Source: Cenococcum geophilum 1.58 (taxonomy: Eukaryota; Ascomycota; Dothideomycetes; Gloniales; Gloniaceae). Taken from it: DNA of 64,000 nucleotides. The position numbers and the translations under genes are program-made. The DNA lies in NCBI GenBank assembly GCA_001692895.1, contig KV748184.1:1860001-1924000 (forward strand). The letters are read 5' to 3'. A model generated the notes under the pieces. It saw only the letters and a program-made list of their open reading frames with translations. It was not told the DNA's origin and did no database searches. The number at the start of each line of letters is the position of its first letter. Within the stretch, counting starts at the first letter, position 1. Shown one piece after another: positions 25,287 to 37,800 of this stretch.

Positions 25287-25507
25287 TCATAGTATTATAC
25301 ACTATACCTGAAATAGTTAAAGTGTGGGGTAGGTTTCTAGAAGTGTCAATACGTGTCCTCTTACACGTCACTACCTTGGCACGTGATTTGCCACGGTACA
25401 AGAATGTACTTCTCTATCGCAGTTGAGCTCACAAAGGGAGCCGGAGCGGGTCGGCCGCCCTCCCTGCTAGCGCAGTGGCGACTACAACTTTCTAGAATAA
25501 GTTATGT
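25287..25507. other. Region downstream of the transporter gene
   Basis: No gene is seen. It contains a solitary partial copy of the fold-back arm (about 25436-25468) and two CACGT motifs near 25364 and 25380. It probably includes the 3' UTR of the transporter. Confidence 0.5.
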
Positions 25508-27115
25508 TTATACCTTTACCACCGTGAACAATCCCTTCGCAGCCTTTGCCTTGCTCGTCACACTAGGAACTCTGCTCACCGTCCTGGCCACCACAGGCTG
25601 TCGAGGCACGGCATCATTGTCCCTGATCTCGGCTTCCCGTTTGACAGGATCACCATCAGCACCAGTCTTTTGCAACTCTGATATCTTCCACGCTCGCACA
25701 AGCCAGAGGGAAATAGCTGCTCCCATATACATAAAGCCAGTAAATATCTGGGCATGCAGAAAATTGGTTCCGTTGTCGGTTCGTAACCAAAGGGCGATCG
25801 GTTCAGCAAACGTGCTCGGTATGACCACCGAAAGCCAGAATATAGACAAGGCAGATGGTAAGAGTTGCAATCCCACAACCTCAGTGCCCACCGGAGCAAC
25901 GGTAGTCGTGAAGGTTGGGGCAACAGCGCCGCCAATCAGAGCATAGAAGATGAGGACCCCAAAACTTTTGGCAAAGATCCAGATCACAAGAGAAAAGAGG
26001 CCAGCCAGGAAGGTAGAAACGAGTGCGGTGTTAATTCGTCCAAAACTGTCGCTGACGTACCCTATAACGGGTCGGCCAAGGCCTCCTCCAAGATTGAACA
26101 TAGCACCAAGAATCGAGCCTTGGGATACGGTAAGGCCCACGGTGTTTGCGTAGCTGGGGATTGAAAAAAGAAGGGCCACATAGCCCAGCACGCTAAAACA
26201 ACCCCAGGCCAAAGTGAGCAGAAACTCTGGTCTTTTCAAAAGACTGGCATGGAAGGCAATTTGAACAGCTCCAATGGCCTTGTTCCGATCCCTTATAATG
26301 ATGGCGGAGAAGCCGCACGCAGCAGCTGATGATATAGCCAAGATTCGGAAAGCCCAGCCAGTACCCCACCTCTGAATCATGGCACTTGAAGCCAACGAAT
26401 AAATCAGGCCTCCAATTCCTGATCCTGCCGTCCCAATACCGTTTGCAAGGGAGCGTCGGCGGCCGAACCACTGAGGGATGATACCAACGGTAGCACTGAA
26501 TTGCATTCCCATCCCGAATCCAAAACACACGGCCTGACTTAAAAACAATTGCCAAATCTCGGTCGACCATGACGCTCCTAATAATGCTGCGCTCTGGAGT
26601 ATAATTCCTATCACCAAGGTAGTCCTTGTCCCCCATTTTCGAGTAGTGATTGTTGCGACGGGAGCGATGAATTGGGCCATACTGAGGGAAAGGCCTCCGA
26701 CAAAGGCAAAGTCTAGGTCTGATGCCCCCGGAAATGTATTTGTGTCCAGATAATGTGCCAAAAATATACCATATGACTAATTGCAACGAAAATTAGCAAA
26801 TCAAGCATTGTCTGAAGGCCACGAGACCCTACACTATTGATTCCCCAAGTATGGGCATTGACCAAAAAGACGCACATCACACAGACCCAGCCATAACCAC
26901 CGTCTGGGGGAGGTCCTACCTCTATGCGTGCCGGTGGTTGGGCTTGCTCGGGGTCAGTGTTGACTGGTTCGTTGTCGGCCGGATCGTGATCCGCCTGGTC
27001 GTCGTCGGCAGGGTCATTCTCGGACAGCGTCTTCTCTGAAAAGTCAGTAGAAGTCGTGGCCAGGTGGAGACGCTGTTATTGCCTGACTCGAGTCATCATT
27101 CTTCTCCAACTGCAT
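25508..27115 (-). CDS. MFS transporter of the monocarboxylate (MCT/SLC16-like) family
   Basis: A plasma- or organelle-membrane 12-helix MFS carrier, about 500 residues. Two MCT family signatures are present: PDGGYGWV at the start of helix 1 and QWFGRRRSLANGIGTAGSGI around helix 5. Exon 2 is 26776-25508, ending in TAA. A 56-nt intron (26832-26777, GTAGGG...ATTAG, branch TGCTAAT) joins GINS to SYGIFLAHYL. Exon 1 runs from ATG at 27115-27113 and encodes an acidic, Pro-rich cytoplasmic tail. The frame shifts by one base near 27060 between SPP and ATTSTDF. This is either a single extra base or a skipped 52-nt intron (about 27086-27035, weak donor GTCAGG, good acceptor TTTTCAG); both give a continuous protein. 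Relatives move monocarboxylates, and some carry aromatic amino acids. The substrate here is unknown. GC content and codons are unlike the RIP-mutated flanks. Confidence 0.85.
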
Positions 27116-27773
27116 TTCTTGAGTAGAGCGGAACAGAACAGAGGTAAGCTGGCGTTTTAAGTAGTCGGTGATAAAAACCCATGAAGACTGTACGTAAGAC
27201 CTTGGATAAATACCTCGCTGGCTAAGTCATACGTAGAACTAGATGTATAAATTTCCCTTTCCTCAATCTTAATAATGGTGGCAGTCTGGCAGAGGTTACT
27301 CCCCTGTTGATCCAAGTGGATGGGATTTAGCTCAAATGGCATCGCCCCATGGGACCTACGTTGCCCGATTTAGGGGTTTGGGTTCAGGATCGAGGCATTG
27401 ATGGTGCTGATAGGCGGAAATATAGACTTAGCTATCTCTTGGCGTGCATCAATTTGCGTAAACTATTAATTTACTACATATTGGGAGAACAAGATTGCTT
27501 TTCTCACCAAATCTCCACTTTTTCTGGCCCTTTGGTGGGGCCATTCGCTCCATTCGCTCCATTTGCGGGCCGATTGACAGGGCGGGCCTACCGGGCCTCA
27601 ACCGTACCAAGCTACAGTGTATACGAACAATGATATGACTGTGTGATATTTGTTCTTTTGTTGTGTATAATGTACACACTATAAATGTGATGAACCATCG
27701 AGATAGGTCAAGGGATAAAACTCCCGGATCTTACCCAATAGATCTGTATGACAGGGATTAATTAGAAATACTA
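27116..27773. promoter_or_regulatory. Transporter promoter side of an ancestral shared intergenic region
   Basis: 658 bp upstream of the transporter up to the TA target of the Fot1 transposon. No gene is seen. A CCATTCGCT tandem occurs at 27541-27566. Before the transposon arrived this was continuous with 44536-44825, giving a 948-bp divergent promoter region shared with the tryptophan synthase gene. Confidence 0.6.
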
Positions 27774-27823
27774 GAGTATTTGAGGGGGTATTTGAAATTG
27801 AGGGGGTATTTGAAATGGCTTGT
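27774..27823. repeat. Left TIR of the Fot1-like transposon with two 18-bp units
   Basis: About 50 bp that match the right end in inverted orientation up to GGCTTGTG. It contains two GGGGGTATTTGAAATTGA-type units versus four at the right end. Confidence 0.88.
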
Positions 27824-28036
27824 GTGTAGGAATACCAAAAGTGACGGAGAGTGCCGCTTATACGGAAAATCATATACAAACAGCATTCTACTACATGCAC
27901 TTGATTATTATTGTTGTATATTAATAGAATATGGATATTTATCGGTTTTAGCATGGTGTTGAGGCCTCGGGGGCGCTCAGAATACATAAGTGCCCCTCCC
28001 GCCTGTTTTTTGTACGGTACGTCCATTAGGCGGCAT

Positions 28037-28994
28037 TTAAATTGCACCCTCTATATACTGATTAAGCTCTTCTTCTTTATCGTATTCCTTATTGTATTCC
28101 TTATTATATTCCTCCTCATCTAGCTCATCCTTATTAACGTTAATTGCCTCCTATTACGTACGCTAAGAGAGTGATAGTAATAGATCGCGCAAAGCCTCTT
28201 ACTTAGCAATAGCCTTATCCGCTCTCTCTTTCCTTAATATAAATAGAATAGAAGCCTTATCTAATGCCTGCTTAAGCTATTTAATTTCCTAGTTTAAAGC
28301 TATAGTAGGATTTTGCTAGTACTTTTTAATAGCTAGATCTAGCTTCTTCTCTACCGCCTTATAGGCCCTTTTTAATGCATTTATCTCCTTAATAAATTTG
28401 TCCTTTCCTTTCTATAGGTAAGCCTTATTACTATACTTCCTTTCTCCTCTTAAGAGCCTCCCTCTCGGCCTTATTAAGCTCTTATTTAATCTACTTCTAG
28501 CTTTTATAAAGCTTCTTAACTTCTTGTTTCTTAAGTTCTATAGCAGCCTTAGCAGCTAGAATTCGTCTAATCTTAGAGGTAGAAATATAGTGTAATTTTG
28601 TAATAACCAGGTTCCGTATTACCTTCTTCTTCTTAGCCTTTGCACTAGCTATAGCCAGCTCCTTATTACGCTTTTAAAGGAGCTTAATTTCTTCTAATTA
28701 GACCTATATAGTAGCTAGGAGCTTCCTAGTAGCTAACTCTTAAATTTCTAGTATTGCAGAGGGGTAAGAAATAGTTGCTTAGTACTATATTCCGTCGCTT
28801 ACTATAGAGAGCATTTTAGGATATATTAGCGACGGAAGGAGCTGTAGAGGCTCTACTGGATTTGGCGTAGGAGTAGTAGGTCTCTTAGCAGCCTAAGCAC
28901 TACGTAGTTTACTTAATATTCTCTTAGTATTAAGAGAGTAGATTCTAGCAGCTTTAAATAACTTTTTAATATACTCTAGAGTATATACTCTCTT
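28037..28994 (-). pseudogene. Fot1/Pogo transposase, C-terminal part
   Basis: Continues from 43189 after the Gypsy insertion. It encodes the basic, Lys/Glu-rich coiled-coil tail (AAKAAIELKKQEVKKL-like) usual in this family, and an acidic end with three NKEY-type repeats. It stops at TAA 28037-28039. Many CAA/CAG codons have become stops by RIP, so it is not functional. Taken with 43189-44327 it would be close to 700 codons, long for Fot1. Confidence 0.8.
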
Positions 28995-29417
28995 TGTTAC
29001 GGACGCTTTAAGTATAATGTTATAACTACTTAGGGAAGAGTTGGAAGAAGCTAGTTGGTTAATTTAGGCACGGTTTAGGATGGAACCGGTAGAACTATAT
29101 AACGAGGAATGGTAACTAAGGTTATATAATGTGCTACATATTAAACGAAAGAAATGGAAGGAACTTACGTACCTTATGTATAATACGTATATTACGTATA
29201 AGAAGGATTTTATAGGAGTACGGTTGTGTATTTAAGGACCCTTAGTCCCTACCTAGATAGTTCCTTCCTTATAGTGATTCTTAGAATATAATTAGAGTTA
29301 ATCTGTTAGGCAACTACTCTACTAGTTGTTATTACGTTGTTAACTTTAATTTGCATTACCTATACACCTAGCCTATTAATAAGCCTATTATAGTTTTTGC
29401 TATAAGGTTCCGTTATA
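28995..29417 (+). repeat. 5' LTR of the 29.0-43.2 kb Gypsy element
   Basis: 423 bp, opening TGTTACGGACGC and closing GGTTCCGTTATA. Adjacent TAATTACTACCTAGTTACGG is the likely primer-binding region, and the same block follows the 5' LTR of the sister copy near 62190-62209. Confidence 0.93.
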
Positions 29418-32400
29418 TAATTACTACCTAGTTACGGTATTAAATATAGAAAGTTAAATAATATGCTACTAAAAGCAGCCACCACGACACTATTAATGGT
29501 GGCAACTACTTTAAGGTTAGGTAACACCAGTATGGCAGATACTAATTTATAGTAACCTATAACGGTTAGATAATTATAAGAGGTAATTAATTAGTTAATA
29601 GCTAATAATATAGCGTTAGAAGAAAGGGTTAATAGGATTAGAGTAGTAAAGGTTAAGTTACTATTAATTAAGAGATTCTTAGGAGAGAGGTTAAAGCTTA
29701 AAGGGTTTCTTACATAAATGCATTTTAAAGTTATATAAGAAGGGGTAAAGTTACTAACACCTATAGATCGAATAGCCTATACGGGACTATTTCTGTTAGG
29801 AAGAGTACTTAAATGGTTTAAGCCTTACCTTACGGAGATATAGATAAATGGAATAACGACTACTAATTAGGAGGTATAGTTTATATTCTTAAGCTGGGAA
29901 GGATTCGTAGAGCGACTTACGTAAATGTTTGGAGATCTAGAATTAGTAACTATGGCGGAAAGAAAACTCTAAGATATTATATAATAAACTTTAGTAATTA
30001 AGTATATAATATAGTTTTAGACGCTAGTAATATAAGTTAAGTGGAATAATAAGGCGCTTATAGTATAGTATAAGTAGGGACTTAAGGCTAAAGTCTAAGA
30101 TGTAATTATCCTAATAGAAGATGCGGATACCCTAAGGGAACTAATAGATTAAGTAATTAAGATTAATAATTAGATCTACTAAAGGGAATAGGCCAAGAGA
30201 GGTTAGGATAAAGTTCTATAGTTATATAAGACGTAGAGCACGCAATAACTAAAGCTAAGTTAGAAATTATAGTATGGCGTAGAGCTAATGGACCTAAGTG
30301 GTATTAAAGAAGCCTATAAGAGATAGAGTAAGAAACTATAGAAACCTAAAGGTTAAAGATTTAGTAATTATAGGACTAAGGAGTAGAGGCTAAACTAGGG
30401 ATCTTAGCAGTAGAAGACGTTTAGGCGGACTCTATAGTAAAGTTAATAATTTAAAGACGGAGCTTATATAAATTGTGGAAAATAAGGTTACTTTATAAGG
30501 AATTATAAAGATGGTTAGAGTTACTATATAATAAAGGAAACTAAACTAGCAGAAAATATATACGTATAGAGGGACGATAGTATACTACAAGGAACAAAAA
30601 AATATTTAATTAGAAGTTTCGCGTTCTGTTATAATAACGCATACTAGATTTATAAAGATGCTAAGTATGGCGTAAGCTATTGGCTATAGGAGCTAAAATC
30701 TATAGAGTGTAGAGGAACTAATAAACTAGTTCGCAGATCGGATATTAAGGACAATAAGTTTAACGTAGGTAAAATATTTTATAATAATAAGGTAATAAGA
30801 GTAGCTTACTAGGAGCATATAGACCTCTAAAATATTATAATAGAGGTAGAGGATGATTCTACTATAGAATAGGGAATATTAGTTAGGATTAAAACCCTAC
30901 TAAATATAATATCTATTGCTTTATAAGACGTAAGAGAAATAAGACAGCGAACCACTTTGGCACTTAATAAAGGTAAAAAGCTAAAGGCTTAAGATTCTTA
31001 AGATAAGATAAGAGACGACTAAGATTCTTAAGATAAGATAAGGTAAGCTTAAGGACCTATAACGGACGAAAACCAATAGAGTAGAGTAGCGGCTTAGTTT
31101 AAAGATATATAAATAAGCTTAGGATAGAAATTCCTACAGGAGCAAGACTCTTAAGACGAGATAAGCGAGATTTAAGACTTTTAAGACGAGATAAGAACAC
31201 TAAGTAAGCCTAGTTAGACTAAGGCTAGAGTAAAGCTTAAGTTAGAAGTAAGCTTAGGATTAAAAATCCTATAGAACTAAGATTTTGAGATATAAATAAG
31301 GACTATTAATAAGATTAGAGAATCTATAGTATAAATAGCAACTAGATTAGGAGACAGATATATAAACCTAGAGGACTTATTAGGAGAACGTAGTGTTTAA
31401 CCTACAGATTAAAAAGTTAATAGTAAGATTAAGAAGTAAGATAACTTTAAGGATCTACTTATAAGACGTAAAAGGAAAGAAACTATAGAGAAATTTAGAG
31501 CGAGAATTACCTTATAGCAAGAATAGAAACTAAATAAGAGATTTAGCATATTAGGACATATAAGGGACAGAGCGCTAGTATAAAGAATTACTAATAGGCC
31601 TAGAGCGGGCATACTAAGAGCCAAGTAGCTTACTAAACTGGAATAAGAAGAGGATTTAGGGATTCTAACTAGGTTTAAGGAATAACACACTAAAGGTTAT
31701 TATAATGTAGTAATAAGAAGATATTTCCTTATAGATAAGCCGTATATACTTTAGTAGCTGTACTAAAAGTGGTATAGGCAAAGGCATAATAATAAGTAGG
31801 AAGATTTCTATATATAGTTAGATAAAAAAGTTATCTAAGACCACCCAATTACGGAAAAGGCTATAAATTATATTAAAGGAGCCTTAATTATAATATTAAA
31901 GGATCTAGAGGAGCGTTTAGAGGACTAGAGGAGTAAAAGACGCATTTTAGTACCTATAAATAAAGTTATAACGTTTAGATTAATATAATAAAGGTTTAAA
32001 CTTAAGGATAAAGACGAGCCGAGAGTTAACCTAAGACACTAAGTATATTATACGCTATTATAGATTGTATATATAGATAATATATATAATATGCATAGAG
32101 CACCTAAGGATAAGCACTGGAAATACCCTATAAGAATATATTAGTTAGTAAAAAAATAAAGATATAAAAACGCTAAGTATATATATAGTTAGTATCTAGT
32201 AGAAGTTTAGGAGTTAGGAGACTTAATACTTTAGCTAGAAAGATTCCTTACGGAAGAATGCCTAGATAGACGATAGTAGTAGGAATGCCTAGAGAATATA
32301 TATCTATAGTATATTAAAGATAAAAAGCGAACTAAGTATTAGCTTAAGTTAGACTAAGTATAAATAGGATTAAGTAGCTAATAGTTAGGAAAAGTAGAGG

Positions 32401-34590
32401 CCTATAAAACTAGAGGGAACTAGTAGTAAAGCCTTAGACCCTTAAAGGAATTTAAGGATAATACCTAAATTTATAAGTTAAGTAGTAAGATTAATAGTTT
32501 AAGGCACTAATAGATAGTGGAGTAATAAGGAACTATATCTCGCTAGCAGCAGTTAAAAGGATAGGTTTACTATATAGGAAAAAGGAGTATCTTTACCTAT
32601 TAGTAACAATTTTAGGAGATCTAATAACTTATAGAGGAGGGATTATTAATCTTAAAATAGGACCTATTTAGTTAACTATTAAAGGAAGATAAATTAAGAT
32701 GTCTTTTAATATATTACCATTAGGGAATAATAAGGTAGTATTAGGAATGCCTTAGTTATAGGAATATAATCTAAAGATTAATTAGATTATAGGTTAGGTC
32801 GATATTAGGAATACTTAATACCGTAAGATATAATAATAAGCTAAGATAGTATGGTACTAAGTAGGGGCGACCTATAAAGAAATAGAAAAAGGACTAAGTT
32901 ATATACTAAAAAGATACTATAAGTACGGTAAGAAACTATAGTTACTAGAAAGTGAGAAGCTGTTAGAGTATGTAGTATAAGACTATAAGATAGAATTAGA
33001 ACTAGGAATAAGTCTAAGGTTCTTTCTAATTTATAAGCTTACTAAAGAAGAGGGTAGAGTATTAAAAGAGTTTATCTAGGAAAACCTATAAAAGGGATAC
33101 ATTAGACTATTGTAGTTATTAGTAGGTTATCTAGTACTGTTTGTACTAAAGAAGAATAGTAAACTAAGGCTGTATATTAACTATAGATAGTTAAACAGTA
33201 TTACTAGGAAGGATAGGTATTCTTTACCCTTAATTAGTGAAATTTAAGATAGGATAGGTAATGCGTAAATATTTATAAAGATAGATCTAAGATGGGCGTA
33301 CTATTAAATTAGAATTAAGGAAGGCGACGAATAAAAGGCAGCCTTTAGGTTAAAGTAAGGACTATACGAACTATTAGTTATATAATTTAGGCTTATAAAC
33401 GCACTAGTAATATTCTAGAAGCGAATTAATAATATATTAGGAGAATATTTAGATAAATTTATTATAGTATACCTTAACGATATTATTATTTATTTAATAA
33501 CTAAGGAAGAATACGGAGAATACGTTAAATAGGTTTTAAAGAGACTATAGAAAGAATAAATGCTAGTAGTAATTAAGAAATGCGAGTTCTTTATAAGGAA
33601 GACCGATTTTATTAGATTTATTATTAAACTAGGCTAACTTAGTATAGATCTAAAGAAGATTAAGGCTATAGTAAATTAGTAAGAACTAGAGAACGTTATA
33701 TAGTTAAGATTATTTTTAAGGTTTTGCAATTACTACAGAAGGTTTATAGCATAATAGTTAAAGGATATTAAGCGATTTACGCGATTAATAAAGAAAGAAG
33801 AACTATAGGTATAGGGAGAGGAATAGTAGGAACTCTTTAAGAAAGTTAAAGAGTTATTTACCTAGGAGCCAGTTTTAAAGATTTATTAACTAGGACTAGA
33901 AACGGTTATAGAGATAGATATATTAGACTATACACTAGGGGCATACTTTATATAGAAATATTAAGATAAATGGCACCTAGTGGTATACTATAGTTGGAAG
34001 ATAATACTACTAGAGTTAAACTATAACATTTATAATAAGGAGTTGTTAGGTATAGTTACAGTACTAAAGGAATAAAAAGCATTCTTATAAGGTATAGAGA
34101 AACTGTTTATAGTTAAAATGGATTATAAAAACCTAATGGGATTTCTAATAATAAAGAAACTTAACTAAAGGTAGGTTAAATAGGCAGAGATACTTATAGA
34201 ATACTATTTTAAGATTTAGTATACTAAGGGTATAGATAATATATAAGTAGACGCTTTAAGTTATAAGGCTAAACTATAAAATAAGAAGAAGCTATTAAGG
34301 GCTTTACTATAAAAGGATATAGATAGATTAATTAGGTATAATTATCTAAAGATTACAGTAACTTAGGAGGAGTTAGATAAGGTTTATAAGACACTAGAAA
34401 GCTTTTAGGTATAAAGGATTCTAAAGGCATAACTAGAAGAACTATAAATAGATATATATAAGAGTTAAGAAGTAACGTATATCCTAAAGAGTATAGTAGA
34501 GTAATTTATGGAAGAATTTTATAAGGGAATAATTTAAGGACATAATGGAGCTATAGGCTTAGTGTTAAGACTTTAAGAGGAGTATATTAT

Positions 34591-34805
34591 TGTTCGTACT
34601 AACTTAATAGCACGAGTGAGTCGTATCCACGGGCACGAAATACATGTAGTATCGTATACTTATTTGGATAGTGACTGTCGATTCTATTAAGGTAGACTAC
34701 GTAGTCTATATACTGACGCGCCTCCCCCCTAATTAGTCAGCATGTAGGTGGTTAGTGCACGAACGCGTAAACACGCGTTTATACACTAGGTGCTGTAATC
34801 ATACA
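34591..34805 (-). repeat. 3' LTR of the 34.6-40.6 kb Copia element
   Basis: 215 bp, ends TGTTCGTACTAAC and ATCATACA on the plus strand. It pairs with 40423-40637. Confidence 0.92.
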
Positions 34806-37800
34806 CTAGCGGTACTTAGAAAATGAAAACACTTGTATACAGCCTCCGTAATTGCCTCAATAAAACTATAAAACACGTAAGGAAATATATAGGAAATCCC
34901 TCCCGAGGTGCCTTCTGGGCTGCCTCCCAAACGGTGCTCTAAGCTAGCCGTAAGTCCTACTTACGGTCCGTAAAATAAACTATACAGCCCTTTAACGGGC
35001 CGTAAATGAACTATACAGCCTTCCGGCAGGCCGTAACTAAACCGTAAATACTCCGTTAGTCTCGCTCTACCCATTCTATAACCTTTAGGTTAAGCTTATT
35101 TATATTAATTAGGGTTTTAAGAGCTTAGTACGGCTTTGCCTTAGTTATAGCGTCCGCTGGGTTATCTCCGCTGCTGATCCATTTGACCTCCGTAATCTTA
35201 CGTCGTTTATAAGCCTAATATAAGCACATTAGGTCGACTATGAGCCTCTTCTCTTATGTCGTACCTAGTTTAACTAGGTAGTTGTAGAGGGACTTTAAAT
35301 CGGTGCATAAAACTAGGGGTAACTACTCCAGTTATAGAATCTTCTAAACCGTTAATTTAATTGCGGCTGCTATATTAAATCCATAAGCTAATATATATAG
35401 TTTAGAAGCTAGTATACTGCGGGTTACTTATTTACACTTAATTGAAGACTAATATAGTATATTTGCGTCCTAATTATGGTCCGTAAGTACGATTATAAAG
35501 CCGATTTGTAATAATAGGTCTTTATTATTAGTAAAGGAGGCATCCGTAAATGCTAGTAAGCTAAGGGAACTTAGGTCTAGTGGTACGAACGTAAGTCCCC
35601 TTGCTGCATTATTAATTTGCCACTAAATACGCTTATTAAGCTGCTTAATATTTTCTTCTTATAGATCTACTACCTAGGCCGTAAAGGATAAATCGTAGGT
35701 AGATTTGGGTTGGCAGAGTATAGCAATATAGGCGCCTCTTACACGCTATATAACGTATTAGTCCTTTATATTTACAGTCTTATGGGTCTCTCTATAGGAG
35801 CTAGTAAAGTCCGCAGGTTTTGCTATAACGGGCTTTAGGTTTTAAGCTTAGCGTTTCTAAGTTAGCTTAATTAGGTTGCCCTTTTATATAATTAGGCCTC
35901 TATTAAATTTAATTGGATTCTACTTAGTTAACTACTCTTGCGGCTTTATTAAGAACTTGGCCTTTTATAATTTAGTTTCTTTAGCGTCTGTAAAGGTCTA
36001 GTCTACTAGAAATAGGGTATTATTTATTTAGAGTCTAATAATACTAAGGCCGTTTAATGGGCTATATAGAAGGCAGGGGTTATAGGTTAACTGTTTTATT
36101 TTAAGTTTGCTAACGTAATGCTAGTAATATATTTTAAACCAATGGTTTCTAGCTTCTAGTACTCCGTAAAGGGGTTTTATAACCCGTAAAATTGTTCCTA
36201 GTTATAGGTTAAGCTTATGGGGTGGTTATATAAAGATGTCTCTACTTAGGTAGGTATTAGACTGTATATATACTTACGAGATATTCTATAAGTAGAGGGC
36301 TATAGGTTTAGTTTGCTGTAGTCCAGGCGTAAGTATAAGTATAATCCGTTAACTAACTTATTAAATTATAGGCGATTGCGTAAGAACTAGGTCCTTTCCT
36401 TAGTCGTTATAGGCTTGTATAACAAGCCTTAATTTTTTAAAAGCTTTATTAGTACCTAGGTGCTTAATTTTGTTAATAAAGCGTAAGTTAAATATACGGA
36501 CGCCTTACAGAACATCTCTCTCCGTTATAGCCGTAAAAACACCCTTTTTAAATAGTCCATTAATCTTCTTACGTTATAAGTCCGTAAAAAGTGTTTCCTA
36601 TACTAGAACTGATATATCTATAGGCGGAGATTGCCTTACGGATATTTCTGCGGAGGTTAGGTAATTTTCTATTATAGGGTTCTTAGTTACAGGGTACTTT
36701 CAGGGGCGTCCTCAACTACACTTTATAGGTTTAATGGGTTTAGTAAGTTCCTAGGGGACTTCTAAGGTAGGTAGAGATACTTCCAGTTTATCTGGTTCGG
36801 CGGGTGCTTTCGGTTCGTCTAGTTTAACGGGTGCTTCTAGTTTATCTAGCTTAACGTTATAGTTGTCTTCGGGCCAAAAGTAGGGTTTTACGGACGTGCT
36901 TCTAAAGCTAGTTAGCCTACTAGAAAGCTATACGCAGCACGTCTCGTTTTCTACGGCTAGTAAATAATAAGGTCCTGTCCAATTGCCGCTCTTACGCCAT
37001 ATAAGGACTTTAGAATTAAGCGGGAGGTTATATACTAAGGTTGTATTAGGTCCGTTACGGTAATATAGGGCGCTATTAATAGCTTATTTGGCCCGTAATT
37101 TAACTATCTCGGCCATTACCTTCCGTATTACAGCTGCTCGTTCCGTAATAAACGGGGCAGGAGGATCTAGTTTGCTTATTTTTAGGTAGGCTCCGTAGAC
37201 TAAGAGGATAGGTACTAGTCCGTCTGGGCCAGCAGTATTATTAATAGCTTTTACGGCCATCTATAGAGCCAGTTCCTTTTAAATGTCCTTGCATTCGTCC
37301 GTAATAATCTAGTAAGCTCTCTATAAGGCTAAATAGGCTCGCTTAATAAGCCTAATGGACTAATGCGCCTTAACTAGAACGGCTTTTGTTAATATAGCCA
37401 TGGCCATAGCATACTGCTAGAATTCCTTGCTGATGAAGTTCCTACTAGCATTATAGGTAATATACTTAGGAGGTCCAACGTACGTATTAATCTAGCAGGT
37501 CTGTAAAATATCCTAAGTATACTTTNTGGATATATTTTGCAACTAACGGGTGGCTTAATAGCGGGTTACCTCGTTAATTATATATAATACTAGGCTGCCG
37601 TTAATATACATAATGTCTACGTATACTAAATAGTTGAAGTTAAGATCCTTATAAAGGGTGAACTTAAATCGGCCTGGGGAACGTCCGTATTTCTAGCAAA
37701 AGGAGCAGTATTTAGTTAGGTAGTTAATTGCCTTCCTATTAACGTCGTCGTGTCTAGAGCGTTTAAGGACTCTATATAGCTTTTCGGCTAATAGGTGGCC

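Noticed and set aside
25353-25946. 197-codon plus-strand open frame
   Set aside because: It is antisense to the transporter coding region and has no domain of its own.
26193-26786. 197-codon minus-strand frame beside the transporter
   Set aside because: It is a different frame of the same strand as the transporter; the MCT motifs are in the other frame.
27679-28047. 122-codon minus-strand open frame
   Set aside because: It crosses the left end of the Fot1-like transposon and lies in its 3' non-coding part; translation of the terminal repeats explains it.
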